64,000 nt of DNA, from the NCBI GenBank assembly GCA_013306675.1, contig JABLUY010000006.1:186001-250000 (forward strand). Direction: 5' to 3'. The stretch is from Thraustochytrium sp. TN22 (lineage: Eukaryota > Sar > Bigyra > Thraustochytrida > Thraustochytriidae). The translations under genes were made by a program, and so were the position numbers. The notes beneath the pieces are model-generated. The model worked only from the letters and a program-made list of their open reading frames with translations. It did not search any database and was not told where the DNA came from. Position 1 is the stretch's first letter; each line of letters starts with the position of its first letter. Positions 29,912-39,469 of this stretch are shown here, in pieces.

Positions 29912-32227
29912 ATGGCGAGCGCGGCGACGGCGGCGACGGCGGCGCCGCTGAGCGCGACGGCGGCGGCCGCGGCGCAAGCACAGCAGGCGAGCGCGACGAC
30001 GACGGCGGGGCCGGCGGCGCTGTCGGTGGCGGCCTGGCAACGGCGCGCGAGGGAGAGCCTGCCGTTCAGGAGGTGCAGGCGCGACGTGCAGCGCGTGGTG
30101 ACGGAGATGCGCCGGTGCGAGGACGCAGGCATGCACCGCACGTGCGTGTACATGGCGAGGTGGGCGCGCGCGGAGCTGCAGGAGACGCAGCGCCGCGAGG
30201 GCGGCGGGGCGCTGCCCTGGATCAACGAGCTGAGGGCCTCTGTGGAGCTGGCGGCCGCCGAGGCGCAGCTGGCCCTGGGCCAACTCAGCGGCGCACTGCA
30301 GGCCGCCGACCGCGCCGCGGCGCTCGAGCCGGATGCCTTCAGCCTGGCGCGCGCTCTGCAGATTCGCGCGCACATCATGGTGCTCATCGGCGCAGACCGC
30401 GTCGCCGAGGAGACGCTGCGCGCCTGCCTGGAGGCGCTTCAGGGCGGCTCGCTACGACAGTCGCTTGACGGCGACACGCTCGCGCCCGCCGTGCTGCCGC
30501 CACTGCCAGACATGGACATGACCTTCAGCGCCGCGGACTGGCACCGCACGCGCCGCAAGGTCATGCTGGAGCGCCACCCGGAGATTCGCACGCTCTACGA
30601 GGTGCGCTCCACACCGCCCGGCGAAGGCCTGCGTGAGGCGCTCCTTCTGTTGGGCCTCTTTGCAGCGCACGCGGCGCTCGTTGTGCTCGTGGGCCATCTG
30701 CGTAGCGTGCTGGTCGTCCTGGTGCTGTCCGCGACGGTGGGCGCTGCGGCGGCCTACGGCTTCCAGGCGCTCAACCACGACCTGAGCCACGTTACGCGCT
30801 TCCCGGGTGTGCGCTACATCGCCATGATTCTCTCGTCGTCCTTTTGCGTGATGCCCTGGGCCATGTACTACCAAAACTATCACGCGGTCCACCACGCTTT
30901 CACTGGCACCGACATGGACCGCGATGGGGATATCCTGTTTCAGCCGTGGTACTCGCCGCCGAGCTTTGACCTGCTGTGGAACCGTGCGCAGCCTTGGCGC
31001 TCGCGCGTTGTGTTGAAGCGCTGGTCGGAGTTCTTCAACGAGGACGAAAACGGCATGCTTGGCATGGGCCCGGCCCCCGAGGACAAGGACGAGGCCGCGG
31101 ACAGTGGTTTGCGCGCGGAGCAAGAGGATGCCTTTGAGCACTACAACGTCGACCTGGCCAGTCGATGGCAGGCGCGTCTGCTCTGGGCGACGCTCGTGGC
31201 GGCTTTCATGTACCCGATGTTCTCCGTGCGCAAGCTGCTCCTCGATCGCGCGCACCGGCCCATGGTGCAGTACGAGGGACTCATGCTTGTGGCGCAGCTC
31301 TTCGCGTGGCGCGCTGGCGGGTTCTACTCGCTCTTTTACGTCTGGCTCGCCGGCGCCTTTTCTCACGGCGCCTTTTGCCACCCGTACTTTGGGTTCTGGC
31401 TCATTCAGCACGAGAATTGCTGGCGCCAGCCGCGCCTCGACGAGGCGCTGGCCCAGTTTAAGGACGCTCTCAGCCTACACAAGACGCTCCGTCCGCAGCC
31501 GCAACCCACAGTATCCTACTCGGGCTCCTCGCTCTGGCACTACGCAAACTTTGGCGAGCTGCAGCACGTGGAGCACCACGACTTTCCCATGGTGCCCGCC
31601 CGGCTTTACCCGGCCTTGCGCCGCCTCGCGCCCGAGTTCTTCGAGCACCTCGAGCACCGCGACAGCGTCATGACGGCGATTCGCGGCTGGCTTTTCGCGG
31701 ACTCGGACGAGGACTGGATGCAGGCGCACGGCGACTTTGCGCGCCGCGACGCCTACATTGATGACCTCTGGATGCGCCGCTACCGCTTCCCTGACGACTG
31801 CGACGAAACGGCGCAGGCCCTTTTAGACCGCATCACGCGGACCACGGGCCAGCTTCCGTCGACGCTCGCCTCTTCTTCTGGCGCCTGCGTTGCCTGCTCC
31901 CTGCCGTTTCGCCCTGTCGCGCGACTCTCCAACGGGCTCACCGTCGCGCGTGGCCTGCGTCTCTCCTGTGGCTGCTACGGAACTCCGCTCCACGTCGCTT
32001 GCGGGGCGGCCATCAAGGCTTGCCCCACCTGCGAGCGCTCCATCGCCGGCACGCCGACCATTTGCCTGCTCTCCCACGTGCACTGCTGTTTGGCGTCCAC
32101 CCCGTGTAAGGACTGCACGCTCCTGCGTCAGGACCCTTCACGTCGCCCGCTACTCTCCGCCATCGCTCCGGCATCCTGCACGGCGTACTCCAGCTATGCA
32201 TCTGGCCCCAAGCCGCATAAGCGATAG
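29912..32227 (+). CDS. Sphingolipid delta-4 desaturase-like enzyme fused to N-terminal helical (TPR-like) and C-terminal RING-like regions
   Basis: 771 residues. The central part matches membrane desaturases of the DEGS (dihydroceramide desaturase) type: a short N-terminal motif (RHPEIRTLYEV), hydrophobic segments near 245-310 and 420-500, and three His boxes: HDLSH (289-293), HAVHH (324-328) and HVEHH (552-556). The last sits in an EHHDFPMVPA context like DEGS proteins. The reaction would be O2-dependent desaturation of an acyl or sphingoid chain at a di-iron site in the ER membrane. Residues about 45-190 form helical repeats (LGQLSGALQAADRAAALEPD) resembling TPRs. After residue 655 a Cys-rich module follows: C659, C662, C686, C688, H694, C697, C704, C707, a RING-like spacing. 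Typical DEGS enzymes are about 320 residues, so both extensions are unusual. The substrate is not proven by sequence. Confidence 0.8.
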   Translation: MASAATAATAAPLSATAAAAAQAQQASATTTAGPAALSVAAWQRRARESLPFRRCRRDVQRVVTEMRRCEDAGMHRTCVYMARWARAELQETQRREGGGALPWINELRASVELAAAEAQLALGQLSGALQAADRAAALEPDAFSLARALQIRAHIMVLIGADRVAEETLRACLEALQGGSLRQSLDGDTLAPAVLPPLPDMDMTFSAADWHRTRRKVMLERHPEIRTLYEVRSTPPGEGLREALLLLGLFAAHAALVVLVGHLRSVLVVLVLSATVGAAAAYGFQALNHDLSHVTRFPGVRYIAMILSSSFCVMPWAMYYQNYHAVHHAFTGTDMDRDGDILFQPWYSPPSFDLLWNRAQPWRSRVVLKRWSEFFNEDENGMLGMGPAPEDKDEAADSGLRAEQEDAFEHYNVDLASRWQARLLWATLVAAFMYPMFSVRKLLLDRAHRPMVQYEGLMLVAQLFAWRAGGFYSLFYVWLAGAFSHGAFCHPYFGFWLIQHENCWRQPRLDEALAQFKDALSLHKTLRPQPQPTVSYSGSSLWHYANFGELQHVEHHDFPMVPARLYPALRRLAPEFFEHLEHRDSVMTAIRGWLFADSDEDWMQAHGDFARRDAYIDDLWMRRYRFPDDCDETAQALLDRITRTTGQLPSTLASSSGACVACSLPFRPVARLSNGLTVARGLRLSCGCYGTPLHVACGAAIKACPTCERSIAGTPTICLLSHVHCCLASTPCKDCTLLRQDPSRRPLLSAIAPASCTAYSSYASGPKPHKR

Positions 32228-33045
32228 GGAAGGAGACATGTACGAGCACGTGCGCAAAACGCATCATACCAGTAGAGAATGTAAAGAAAGTCCAGCCTGT
32301 AGTAGCAATCAACTTCCCACCAAGCCGATGCTGGCATCCACTGCATGGGCTACCCAGGGCTTGAGACCCGTACAACGATCCTAGCGCAGCTGGCCGCGGT
32401 TCACGCGCAGGCACAGAGTCGTGCACCTCGAATGCAGCGAACGACGCCTCGCCGCCACTCCGCAGCATGGTTGGTGTACGTACGTGACGTGACTGCACCT
32501 GTCCTCGCTCTGACAAGGCTTCAACTTCCGCCTCCCGCACAGAAGCCCCGCACGCGCTGGCACTCTACCTACGGCCTCGCGCCCCTCGCCAACTGCAACT
32601 TGAAGGCAGCTGGTTAGGCCCTGTCACTCGCTGTGAGTCTGTTGTGAACTCACCGAGTGAGTGACTCGTCGCGGCAGGCTACTGTTAGTTAGTATCCAAA
32701 CAACGCACGCGCCGCCCTGCCAGTGGCCGGCTGGCCGTGGCGGCCGTTGGCCACGCACGGCAGCGCACTGACCGTGGCGGCGGTCGCCGCTCCCGCAGAG
32801 CCCGATCGCGCGCGCGGTCGGCGGCGCAGCAGGCAGCGGGCGAGGCCTTGCCGCGCCCCGCCGCGCCCGCGCGCCCGCGCGCCTGGCCGCGCCACGCGCC
32901 TCGGCCACGCGGCGAGGCGAGGCGGAAGTGGGACGCGCGTCCCAGCGGCGAGGACGCGCGCGCATCGAGCTGCGCCTCGCGGGCGGAAGCTAGCGCGCGG
33001 CGCGCGGCGCGAGGCGCGAGGCGCGAGGCGCGGCTGGAAGGCGCC
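32228..33045. other. Intergenic region and leader of the SAM-domain gene
   Basis: 818 bp between tandem plus-strand genes. No gene is seen. It holds a GTACGTAC self-complementary site near 32476-32483. The frame of the next gene is open back to about 32737 but without convincing coding character. Confidence 0.45.
33001..33035. repeat. GCGAGGC heptamer array before the SAM-protein ATG
   Basis: Tandem GCGCGGC and GCGAGGC units end about 10 bp before the ATG at 33046. Confidence 0.7.
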
Positions 33046-36000
33046 ATGAGCGTGCTGGAGCAGGAGCCCGTGCAGGTGCTAGCGCGCGTGCGCAAGGGCC
33101 GGCGCGTGGCGCAGGTGGAGGTGATCATGGGCGACACGCCGATGCAGGTCTCGCAGCAACGGCGCCTCGAGGCTGCGGTGCCCCCGCGCGTCTCGGTAGT
33201 GACCTGGTTCGAGACGCAGCTCGCGCCGCAGTTCACAGACGCGCCCGTACGAGCACAGGTGATCGAGGATGAGAAGGACATCACGCTGTACTTTGACTCG
33301 CGCTTCGTCTTTGACTGCTTCGCCGCCGGCAGTCGCGACGACCGCTTCGAGAACCTCGACCAGCTCTCGGACCCGGACCAGTACGAGTTCGCGCAGAGCA
33401 TCGCGCTCGACTACTTCGGCCCGCGCCGCGTGCCCTCGCATTTCCGCCGTCGCCAGGCCATTCTGGTCCGTGTGCACAGCCTCGTGAAGCGCCGCTGGCT
33501 GCGCTTCGCCTGGGATCTGCTCGTCAAGCGCGCCTCGCCAAGCCGCAAGGTCAACGAGCGCCTGCTCGATCTGCTTACGCGCAACTTCGAGCGCAGCCGC
33601 CGCCTTCGCGCCCTGCGCGAGGTCTTCCAGGCGTGGAGTGCCGCCGCCAACGCACGCCGACGACGCACCTCACTCGTGTCACGCCTCGTACACAAGGCCG
33701 CCCACACGCACAAAAAGGCCGCTTTCCAGGCGCTCTTCCGCAACGCACTCACCACCAAGGTCGCTGATCTCGTCCGGGAGTATCAGCCCTCGTCCTCGTC
33801 CTCATCGTCCGCCACCACCGCCGCCTCGCTGGCCCTTGCGCTGGCTTCGCCGTCCGCGAGAGCTCGTGGGCAGAGCCCGGCGCTTGGTGTGCTCTCGCCG
33901 CAGGCCATCATCAAGGACATGCTTGAAATGCACCTCCAGGTTGACGACGACCTCGTGCAGCGCGTGCAGCACAGCCCCATCAAGCCCAAGCCCTCCACAG
34001 GCGCGGGCGCTGCAGGCTCAGCCTCGCGCCGACCACGATCCAACTCGCGCCCCAACTCGCGCTCTGGCCTTCGCTCCTGCTCCCGTGCCTCGTCCGTGGC
34101 GACGCCCAGCTCACGCCAGGCGCCTGACTCCCCATTCCCGGACGCTGGAGTGCTCTATGCGAGCGCCTCGTCCACCTCAGTCGGATCATCCGCCTCAAGC
34201 GCCTCGCACGAGAAGCCCCGTGCGGCCAGCAGCGCTGGGAGGCCCACGCTTGCATCGGTACGCCGCGCGGCCAACAACAGCCACCGTCGCGCGAGCCCAC
34301 TCTCAGACTACCTACGCATGCAGAGAACGCAGCGCCAGCAAGAGGCTTTCGAGGCGCGTCTCGGTCCGTGCGCCACGCCCGAGTCCGCCAACACAACCAG
34401 CCTTCTACGCACGCCCTACTCCTATGGCGCGCCGTCGCCGGCCTACAGGTTTGGTGATACGCCCGGCCAGGACGTGCCGCTGGAGGACGATGACGATGAC
34501 GTCGGTGGTGGTGGGGTTGGCGGCGGCGGCGGCGGCAGCGGCGGCGGCGGCGGCGGATGCCCTTCTGATAGCGATGCCAAGATCGGCCCGCCTCAGGTGC
34601 GCGACGCCCTGGACGCCATTCCAAGAATCTCCAGCGAGTTTTCCGCCCAGCTTGCACCCGCGCCGGCGCCTGCCAGCACCCCAAATCAGAAGCAGGACCT
34701 GCGCAGCGACGTCAGCCTTTACAGCCTCGGGAGCGCAGGGCGTGACCTTGGCAATCTAGAGATGACGCCTTGCACAGAGGATGGCGCAGCCGCCTTGGCA
34801 GAGGTCCCGAGCGACGCCTGCTCCACGCTGTCCTGCGAGGACGCCGACTTCTCGGCCGGCACGCCGCACACCGACGAGGCCGAGCCAAAGGGCTTCAGCA
34901 GCAGCAACAGCAGCAGCTTCTTCATCCGCAAGCCCTCCACCTCGCGACCAAAGGCCGACTCGGTCTCCTCCGGCGACAGCGCGCTCTGCGCCTGGCGCCA
35001 GCAGGCGCTCCTGCAGCAACAGCGACTGCGCCAGGGAATGGTCGGGGAGTCCTTCGCCAGCGCCCAGGACGCGCTCGAACTGGAAGACAATGTCGACGCT
35101 GTGAGCGCCCGGGACCTGCCACCCGGCCCCTCGCAGGCTGCCGCGCCTGTCCGCGGCTCCTTGGCGGGAACGCCCTCCCAGAGCGAGACGAGCTCAGGTC
35201 ACGGTGTCACGCCACCGTTTGGCGCATCGCACTTAGCGTCGTCGGCCGCTCTCGAGGCAGACCCCGCGCGAGCGGCCGGCGCCGCCACAAAGACGTCTTT
35301 GGGGCCTCGCGGCTGGCATTCTCGCGGCGCCGAGCGGCGCGTGCACTCCAGCAGCACGCCTCTGTCAGCGGGCCTCGTGAGCAAGTGGCGCGTCGCGCTT
35401 TCTCCAGCTTCTGGCGTCTCGCAGTCTTCGCAGGAGAGCTACAGGGTTGGCGCCGCCTATTCGCGCACGCGCGTGCGCAACCTGAGCTCCTTTGAGATCC
35501 CGGAGACGCCCGGCCCGGAGAGCGACGACCATTCGTCTGCGTTTGCCTCGCCCACGCTGGCCTCCTCGGCATCCAGCTTGAACAAGCGTCTCAAGCGTCA
35601 GCACGAGCTCCAGCAAACGCACCAGCGCCCAGCGCCGGGCCGCGGCCCGCCACAGCAGCTTGAAGAAAGCCCCAGTACAACTGCAGGCAGCCAGAGCTCG
35701 GAGAGCACACCGTCCATGCATGTGACGGCCCTGGGCTCATTCCTGCAGGGCCTGGGCTTGGGCTACCTGAAGGCGAACTTTGTCAGCGAGGACCTCGCGG
35801 ACGTCTCGCTGCTCGCCAAGATGTGTGGAGCCGACCGCCGCGAGTTTAAGGAAACTCTCAAGGAGATTGGTGTCAAGACAGTCGGCCAGCGCGAGCGCAT
35901 CGCGCGCGCGCTCATGGACCAGCTTGAAGCGAGCCAGGAGACGGCCTCACAGCGGTCCGCAGCCTCCAAGCGGAGTGAAGCACGGGCGGCCAAGAAGAGG

Positions 36001-36357
36001 CGACCACGCAAAGACGCCAAGCCTCGGCGAAAGGGGCCCAAATTTGAGGAGCCGCACGTGGTGCGCGCGCTCCAAGACTCGCAGCGTCGCGAGGTGGAGG
36101 CCAAGCGCATGGCCTCTCTGCACGCCAAGACACATCTCAAGCGCCTCTCCAAACAGCTTCTTCGCACGCTGAGCGATACGCTCCAGGAAACACCGTCGAC
36201 GACGACAGCGGCGCCCGCACCCAGGTTTGCGGGCCCGCGTCCCACCCTCGACACCAGCAGTGTCAAGCAGCTGCGCCCGCCGCAGCATCGCATGGGGCAC
36301 GTCGATGACTTCACGCTTCGCTGCAGCTACTTCCGTCGCCTCGGGCTCAACGTGTGA
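33046..36357 (+). CDS. SAM-like domain protein with N-terminal helical (Sfi1-like) region
   Basis: 1,103 residues; no family recognised as a whole. Residues 1-150 form a compact region starting MSVLEQEPVQVLARVRKG. Residues about 145-240 contain three helical units with Trp or Phe at regular places (LRFAWDLLVKRA, LREVFQAWSAAA, KKAAFQALFRNA), similar in style to Sfi1 centrin-binding repeats. The middle (about 240-890) is Ser/Pro/Gly-rich and probably disordered. Residues about 893-962 look like a SAM domain (GSFLQGLGLGYLKANFVSED, then FKETLKEIGVKTVGQRERI), a module for protein-protein contacts. The rest is basic and helical. A cytoskeletal or centrosomal scaffold is possible but inferred. The first ATG with coding-like sequence is used. 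Confidence 0.75.
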   Translation: MSVLEQEPVQVLARVRKGRRVAQVEVIMGDTPMQVSQQRRLEAAVPPRVSVVTWFETQLAPQFTDAPVRAQVIEDEKDITLYFDSRFVFDCFAAGSRDDRFENLDQLSDPDQYEFAQSIALDYFGPRRVPSHFRRRQAILVRVHSLVKRRWLRFAWDLLVKRASPSRKVNERLLDLLTRNFERSRRLRALREVFQAWSAAANARRRRTSLVSRLVHKAAHTHKKAAFQALFRNALTTKVADLVREYQPSSSSSSSATTAASLALALASPSARARGQSPALGVLSPQAIIKDMLEMHLQVDDDLVQRVQHSPIKPKPSTGAGAAGSASRRPRSNSRPNSRSGLRSCSRASSVATPSSRQAPDSPFPDAGVLYASASSTSVGSSASSASHEKPRAASSAGRPTLASVRRAANNSHRRASPLSDYLRMQRTQRQQEAFEARLGPCATPESANTTSLLRTPYSYGAPSPAYRFGDTPGQDVPLEDDDDDVGGGGVGGGGGGSGGGGGGCPSDSDAKIGPPQVRDALDAIPRISSEFSAQLAPAPAPASTPNQKQDLRSDVSLYSLGSAGRDLGNLEMTPCTEDGAAALAEVPSDACSTLSCEDADFSAGTPHTDEAEPKGFSSSNSSSFFIRKPSTSRPKADSVSSGDSALCAWRQQALLQQQRLRQGMVGESFASAQDALELEDNVDAVSARDLPPGPSQAAAPVRGSLAGTPSQSETSSGHGVTPPFGASHLASSAALEADPARAAGAATKTSLGPRGWHSRGAERRVHSSSTPLSAGLVSKWRVALSPASGVSQSSQESYRVGAAYSRTRVRNLSSFEIPETPGPESDDHSSAFASPTLASSASSLNKRLKRQHELQQTHQRPAPGRGPPQQLEESPSTTAGSQSSESTPSMHVTALGSFLQGLGLGYLKANFVSEDLADVSLLAKMCGADRREFKETLKEIGVKTVGQRERIARALMDQLEASQETASQRSAASKRSEARAAKKRRPRKDAKPRRKGPKFEEPHVVRALQDSQRREVEAKRMASLHAKTHLKRLSKQLLRTLSDTLQETPSTTTAAPAPRFAGPRPTLDTSSVKQLRPPQHRMGHVDDFTLRCSYFRRLGLNV

Positions 36358-36440
36358 CTCCGACTCCGCGCCAAGCATGAAAAGGACTTTTGCTTTTGCT
36401 TGAGTGGACATGAATCGTTTGTACAATGTCCTTCGTCAAA

Positions 36441-38996
36441 TCAGATCTCCTCCTCCTCCTTGGTCAAGCCGCAGTGCACGCAGACCAGGCGCGTCCCTTG
36501 GAAGCCTGAGACTGCGTCCGCCCCACGCTTCTGCTTTTTGCTTACCTTGAACTCGTGCGCGCACGTCTGCTGCCTGGCACGAAGCTGCACCTCCGGAAGC
36601 TGGTCCGATGGCTGGCCGTCCGCAGCAGCTGCGGCCGCTGCGGCCGGCGCGCCGTCCACGTAGCGGTCTGCAAGCTCCTGCCGCACCAAGACCGCCTTGG
36701 TGAGCATCTCCCATCGCTTGAGCACGCGCGCCATGCGCTTCTCGGCCTGCTTTGCGATCCGTGCCTGCACAAGTGCCTCCGCGGCGTCGCGCACGAGCTG
36801 CGCGTGTTTGGCGGCCACCACGACGCCGTCGATTTTGGGCAGCATCCGCATGTCCTTGTGCTCGAAGCCAACCATGGCCGGCGCAAAGTCGATGCCCAGG
36901 TCCCGCGCAGCCTGCGCGCCGAGCTCCACGCGGACATGCTCCGCCCCGATCGGGCAATGGGCAGCGGTCCACATTTCAACATTGCCGTACTCGTTCTTGG
37001 GTACCTCGCCATTTGGACCCAGCCCAGGCGGCTCGTACGGAACCGTCTGCCACTCGCCGTACAATGCAATCTTGCCGGCCGTCCCAGTCCCGGCGCCCTC
37101 CTGCGACCCCTCCGCCCCTCCTGCCCCATCGTCGTCGTCGTCATGCTCCCTTCCCTCCTCCTCCTCCTCCTCATTTCCCTCCTCCTCCGCCGCCGCCTTC
37201 TTGCCATCTGCCTGGGTCTCCCTGCGCGCTGGAGGCGCCATGCTCAGAAAGCGGGCGCCGCCTCCCCGTTTCATGGGCTCTACCAGCTTGTACGGCTCGG
37301 ACTTGGTGTCATCGCGCACGACTCGCGCTTCACGGCGCCAGCCGGTCTTGGACCGCAACACCGCGACGTTGGAGCGCAGGTGCACCTCGCCGCCCTTGAA
37401 GAAGCCGGCGGGCTGCACGCCAGGCTTGATTGCCTCGTACCGCCGCAGGTGCTTGCTCAGGACGTACGTGGAGTGTCTGCGAAAGGCCTCTTCGCTCGTC
37501 GGCATGCCCTCCACCTTCGCGCGCTCCGCGAGGTACCGCTCCTCGGCCTCCACAGCCTCGGCGGACCGAGCGCGCTGGAAAGCGCGCTTCTGCCGGCGAG
37601 ACAGCTTTGCGGCATTGAGCCATACGCGGCCGCGCTCCTGCAGGCCTAACAAAACGCAAAAGTGCCACCATCCGTCCTTTTCGCTGTGCCTGAATTTGGA
37701 GGTGGCGGACCACCGTTTCGCGTAGCGCTTCGTCACGTCCATAGCGAACCCTCCGCTCTGTAACGCCACCACGTAGCAGCTCTCTGCCGGGAGGTGGCCT
37801 TCGATGGCCGCGCGGCGGTCCAAAGGGAAGGCGCTAACCCATCCACCCTCGCCGCTCGCGCCATGTTCGTCCCCTTTAGTCTGGAGCCCGTGCTTTTCTT
37901 CTTTTCTTTTCTTGCTGGCGTCGCCGCCATCCCGGTCTTGGTCTCGGTCTCGGCCCTGGTCGTTATCGTCTTCATCATCGTCTTCAAAGTCAAAGTCATC
38001 GTCCGAGCCGGAGTCGGCGCCATCGATCGAATGGACCACCACCTTGCGCTGTTTGCCCTTGGCCGGCCCCTTGCCCTTGGCGGGACTCGTCACAGCTGGC
38101 TTGGACACAGCACGTGCGCCCGTGAAGACTTCCGCCCAGTATACGTTGGTCCGCGACGGCGTGCGCTTTGTCGGGCGCGCCTCGTGCGACACGAGGCGCA
38201 CCTCGTCCAGAGCCACCTCCTCCTCGGGCTTGGTGCCTTTGCGCGCAACCACCAGCCTGCCCCGCGGGTGCAGGCTGGCAACGAGGCGGCAAGGGATGCC
38301 GACAGCGCGCGCCAGCACGATGAAGATCTGGAGCAGCTCTAGGCGGCTGCCCAGACGCTCACGCAGCACGTGTGCCAGGCGGTCCGGCGTCGAGAGCTCA
38401 TTGCTAGGGCAGCTCTCATCAATGCCATAGGTATCATTGAACCAACCCACGAAGAGCTTCACGCGTTGTGCCGAGTCCATCTCCCTGAAGGGCTCCGGCA
38501 TGACAGAGGCAGCGAGCTTCCACACCATGTCCGCGTCACACGCCGAATTGACCCGCATGGCGCGCGCCAGCTGGCACAGAAGATCCATCCTGTGCACGAG
38601 CTCCACGTGCACGCGCGACCGCTTCTTTTTCTTCTTGCCACCCTCCACGGCAACTGCCTCCTCCTCGTCTTTCTCCGCCGCCCTGTGCTTCTCGAGGATG
38701 CGCGCGAGGCCCACGTCGCCGCCTGCATGCGTTTGCTGCGCTGCAGCGCCCGCACCAGCGACGCCCGCGTTCCATGAGATGCCAACGTCCAGGTCGTCCT
38801 CCTCCTCGTCATCATCATCATGGGCGCCGGGCGCCGCCGCGTGGAAGTCGAAGTCGAAGTCCTCCTCCTCCTCCTCCTCGTCCTCCTTGTCGTCGTCCTC
38901 CTTGTTGTCCTCCTTGTCCTCCTTCGTCCTGTCCTCCTCGCCCGCTGCGGGTCCAGCGTTGGCGCCGCCGTCGGCTGCTGGCGCGGCGTCGCCCAT
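36441..38996 (-). CDS. XPC: XPC/Rad4 nucleotide excision repair damage-recognition protein
   Basis: 851 residues from the ATG at 38996. The N-terminus is highly acidic (about 20-75). A transglutaminase-like fold follows at about 130-370, with VGWFNDTYGI and the RLELLQIFIVLARAVGIPCR helix typical of Rad4, then a basic insert, and resumes with AFPLDRRAAIEGH. The BHD1-BHD3 DNA-binding domains run from about 500 to 760 (YVLSKHLRRYEAIKP, GEWQTVPYEPP, VPKNEYGNVEMW, GFEHKDMRMLPKIDGVVV), with an acidic Glu/Asp insert between. The C-terminus ends in a Cys-pair module (TCAHEF, then CVHCGL). Known role: recognises helix-distorting lesions with Rad23 in the nucleus and recruits TFIIH. It is convergent with the SAM gene (83 bp) and divergent from VPS13. 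An in-frame upstream extension has no ATG. Confidence 0.95.
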   Translation of the reverse strand: MGDAAPAADGGANAGPAAGEEDRTKEDKEDNKEDDDKEDEEEEEEDFDFDFHAAAPGAHDDDDEEEDDLDVGISWNAGVAGAGAAAQQTHAGGDVGLARILEKHRAAEKDEEEAVAVEGGKKKKKRSRVHVELVHRMDLLCQLARAMRVNSACDADMVWKLAASVMPEPFREMDSAQRVKLFVGWFNDTYGIDESCPSNELSTPDRLAHVLRERLGSRLELLQIFIVLARAVGIPCRLVASLHPRGRLVVARKGTKPEEEVALDEVRLVSHEARPTKRTPSRTNVYWAEVFTGARAVSKPAVTSPAKGKGPAKGKQRKVVVHSIDGADSGSDDDFDFEDDDEDDNDQGRDRDQDRDGGDASKKRKEEKHGLQTKGDEHGASGEGGWVSAFPLDRRAAIEGHLPAESCYVVALQSGGFAMDVTKRYAKRWSATSKFRHSEKDGWWHFCVLLGLQERGRVWLNAAKLSRRQKRAFQRARSAEAVEAEERYLAERAKVEGMPTSEEAFRRHSTYVLSKHLRRYEAIKPGVQPAGFFKGGEVHLRSNVAVLRSKTGWRREARVVRDDTKSEPYKLVEPMKRGGGARFLSMAPPARRETQADGKKAAAEEEGNEEEEEEGREHDDDDDGAGGAEGSQEGAGTGTAGKIALYGEWQTVPYEPPGLGPNGEVPKNEYGNVEMWTAAHCPIGAEHVRVELGAQAARDLGIDFAPAMVGFEHKDMRMLPKIDGVVVAAKHAQLVRDAAEALVQARIAKQAEKRMARVLKRWEMLTKAVLVRQELADRYVDGAPAAAAAAAADGQPSDQLPEVQLRARQQTCAHEFKVSKKQKRGADAVSGFQGTRLVCVHCGLTKEEEEI

Positions 38997-39469
38997 GGCG
39001 AGCAGCCCGCCGCCGCTGCGCCCGCTGCGCGCGCCGCGAACCGGGTCTGCCGCGCGCCGGTGGCGGGCGGCGTCGCTGCCAGTGGCGGCGCGTTCAAATT
39101 CACGCAAATTCACGCCATCGCAAGGTGGGCCTCATCTTCATCTTCATCTTCATCTTCGACTTCGTCTTCGTCTTCGAGCGCCGCGCCGCGGCCAGTCCCC
39201 GTATCACGCAGCGCGGGCGGCGCGGCGGCGGGCGGCCTCGCACGGCGGCCGACGGGGCTCGCGAGCCCGCTCGCCAGCGAGCCAGCCAGCCAGCGGGCCG
39301 GGCAGGCAGGCAAGCGGCAAGCTCGCGGGGAGGGTCGCGGCCGCGGCGGCGGCGTACCAGCACCAGCAGCGTGACGACCAACCCCAGCGAGAGCTCGAGC
39401 GCGGCGAGCGACGACCGCACGTGCGGGTCGCGGCGGCCGAGGCGGGCGGCTTGCCAGGCGTGAGGCAAG
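38997..39469. promoter_or_regulatory. Divergent promoter region between XPC and VPS13
   Basis: 473 bp between the two ATGs. It contains a TCTTCA/TCTTCG hexamer array at about 39128-39178 and CCAG/GGCA tetramer repeats near 39287-39320. No separate gene is supported. Confidence 0.4.
39128..39178. repeat. TCTTCA/TCTTCG hexamer array
   Basis: About eight near-perfect hexamers on the plus strand, between the XPC and VPS13 starts. Confidence 0.8.

Noticed and set aside
28614-30373. Large frames on both strands across the desaturase/coiled-coil intergenic region
   Set aside because: They run through GCGCC arrays and shadow the real genes; translation is low-complexity Ala/Arg/Pro.
38997-39113. 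N-terminal extension of XPC
   Set aside because: The upstream start would be GTG; the ATG at 38996 is the first in frame.
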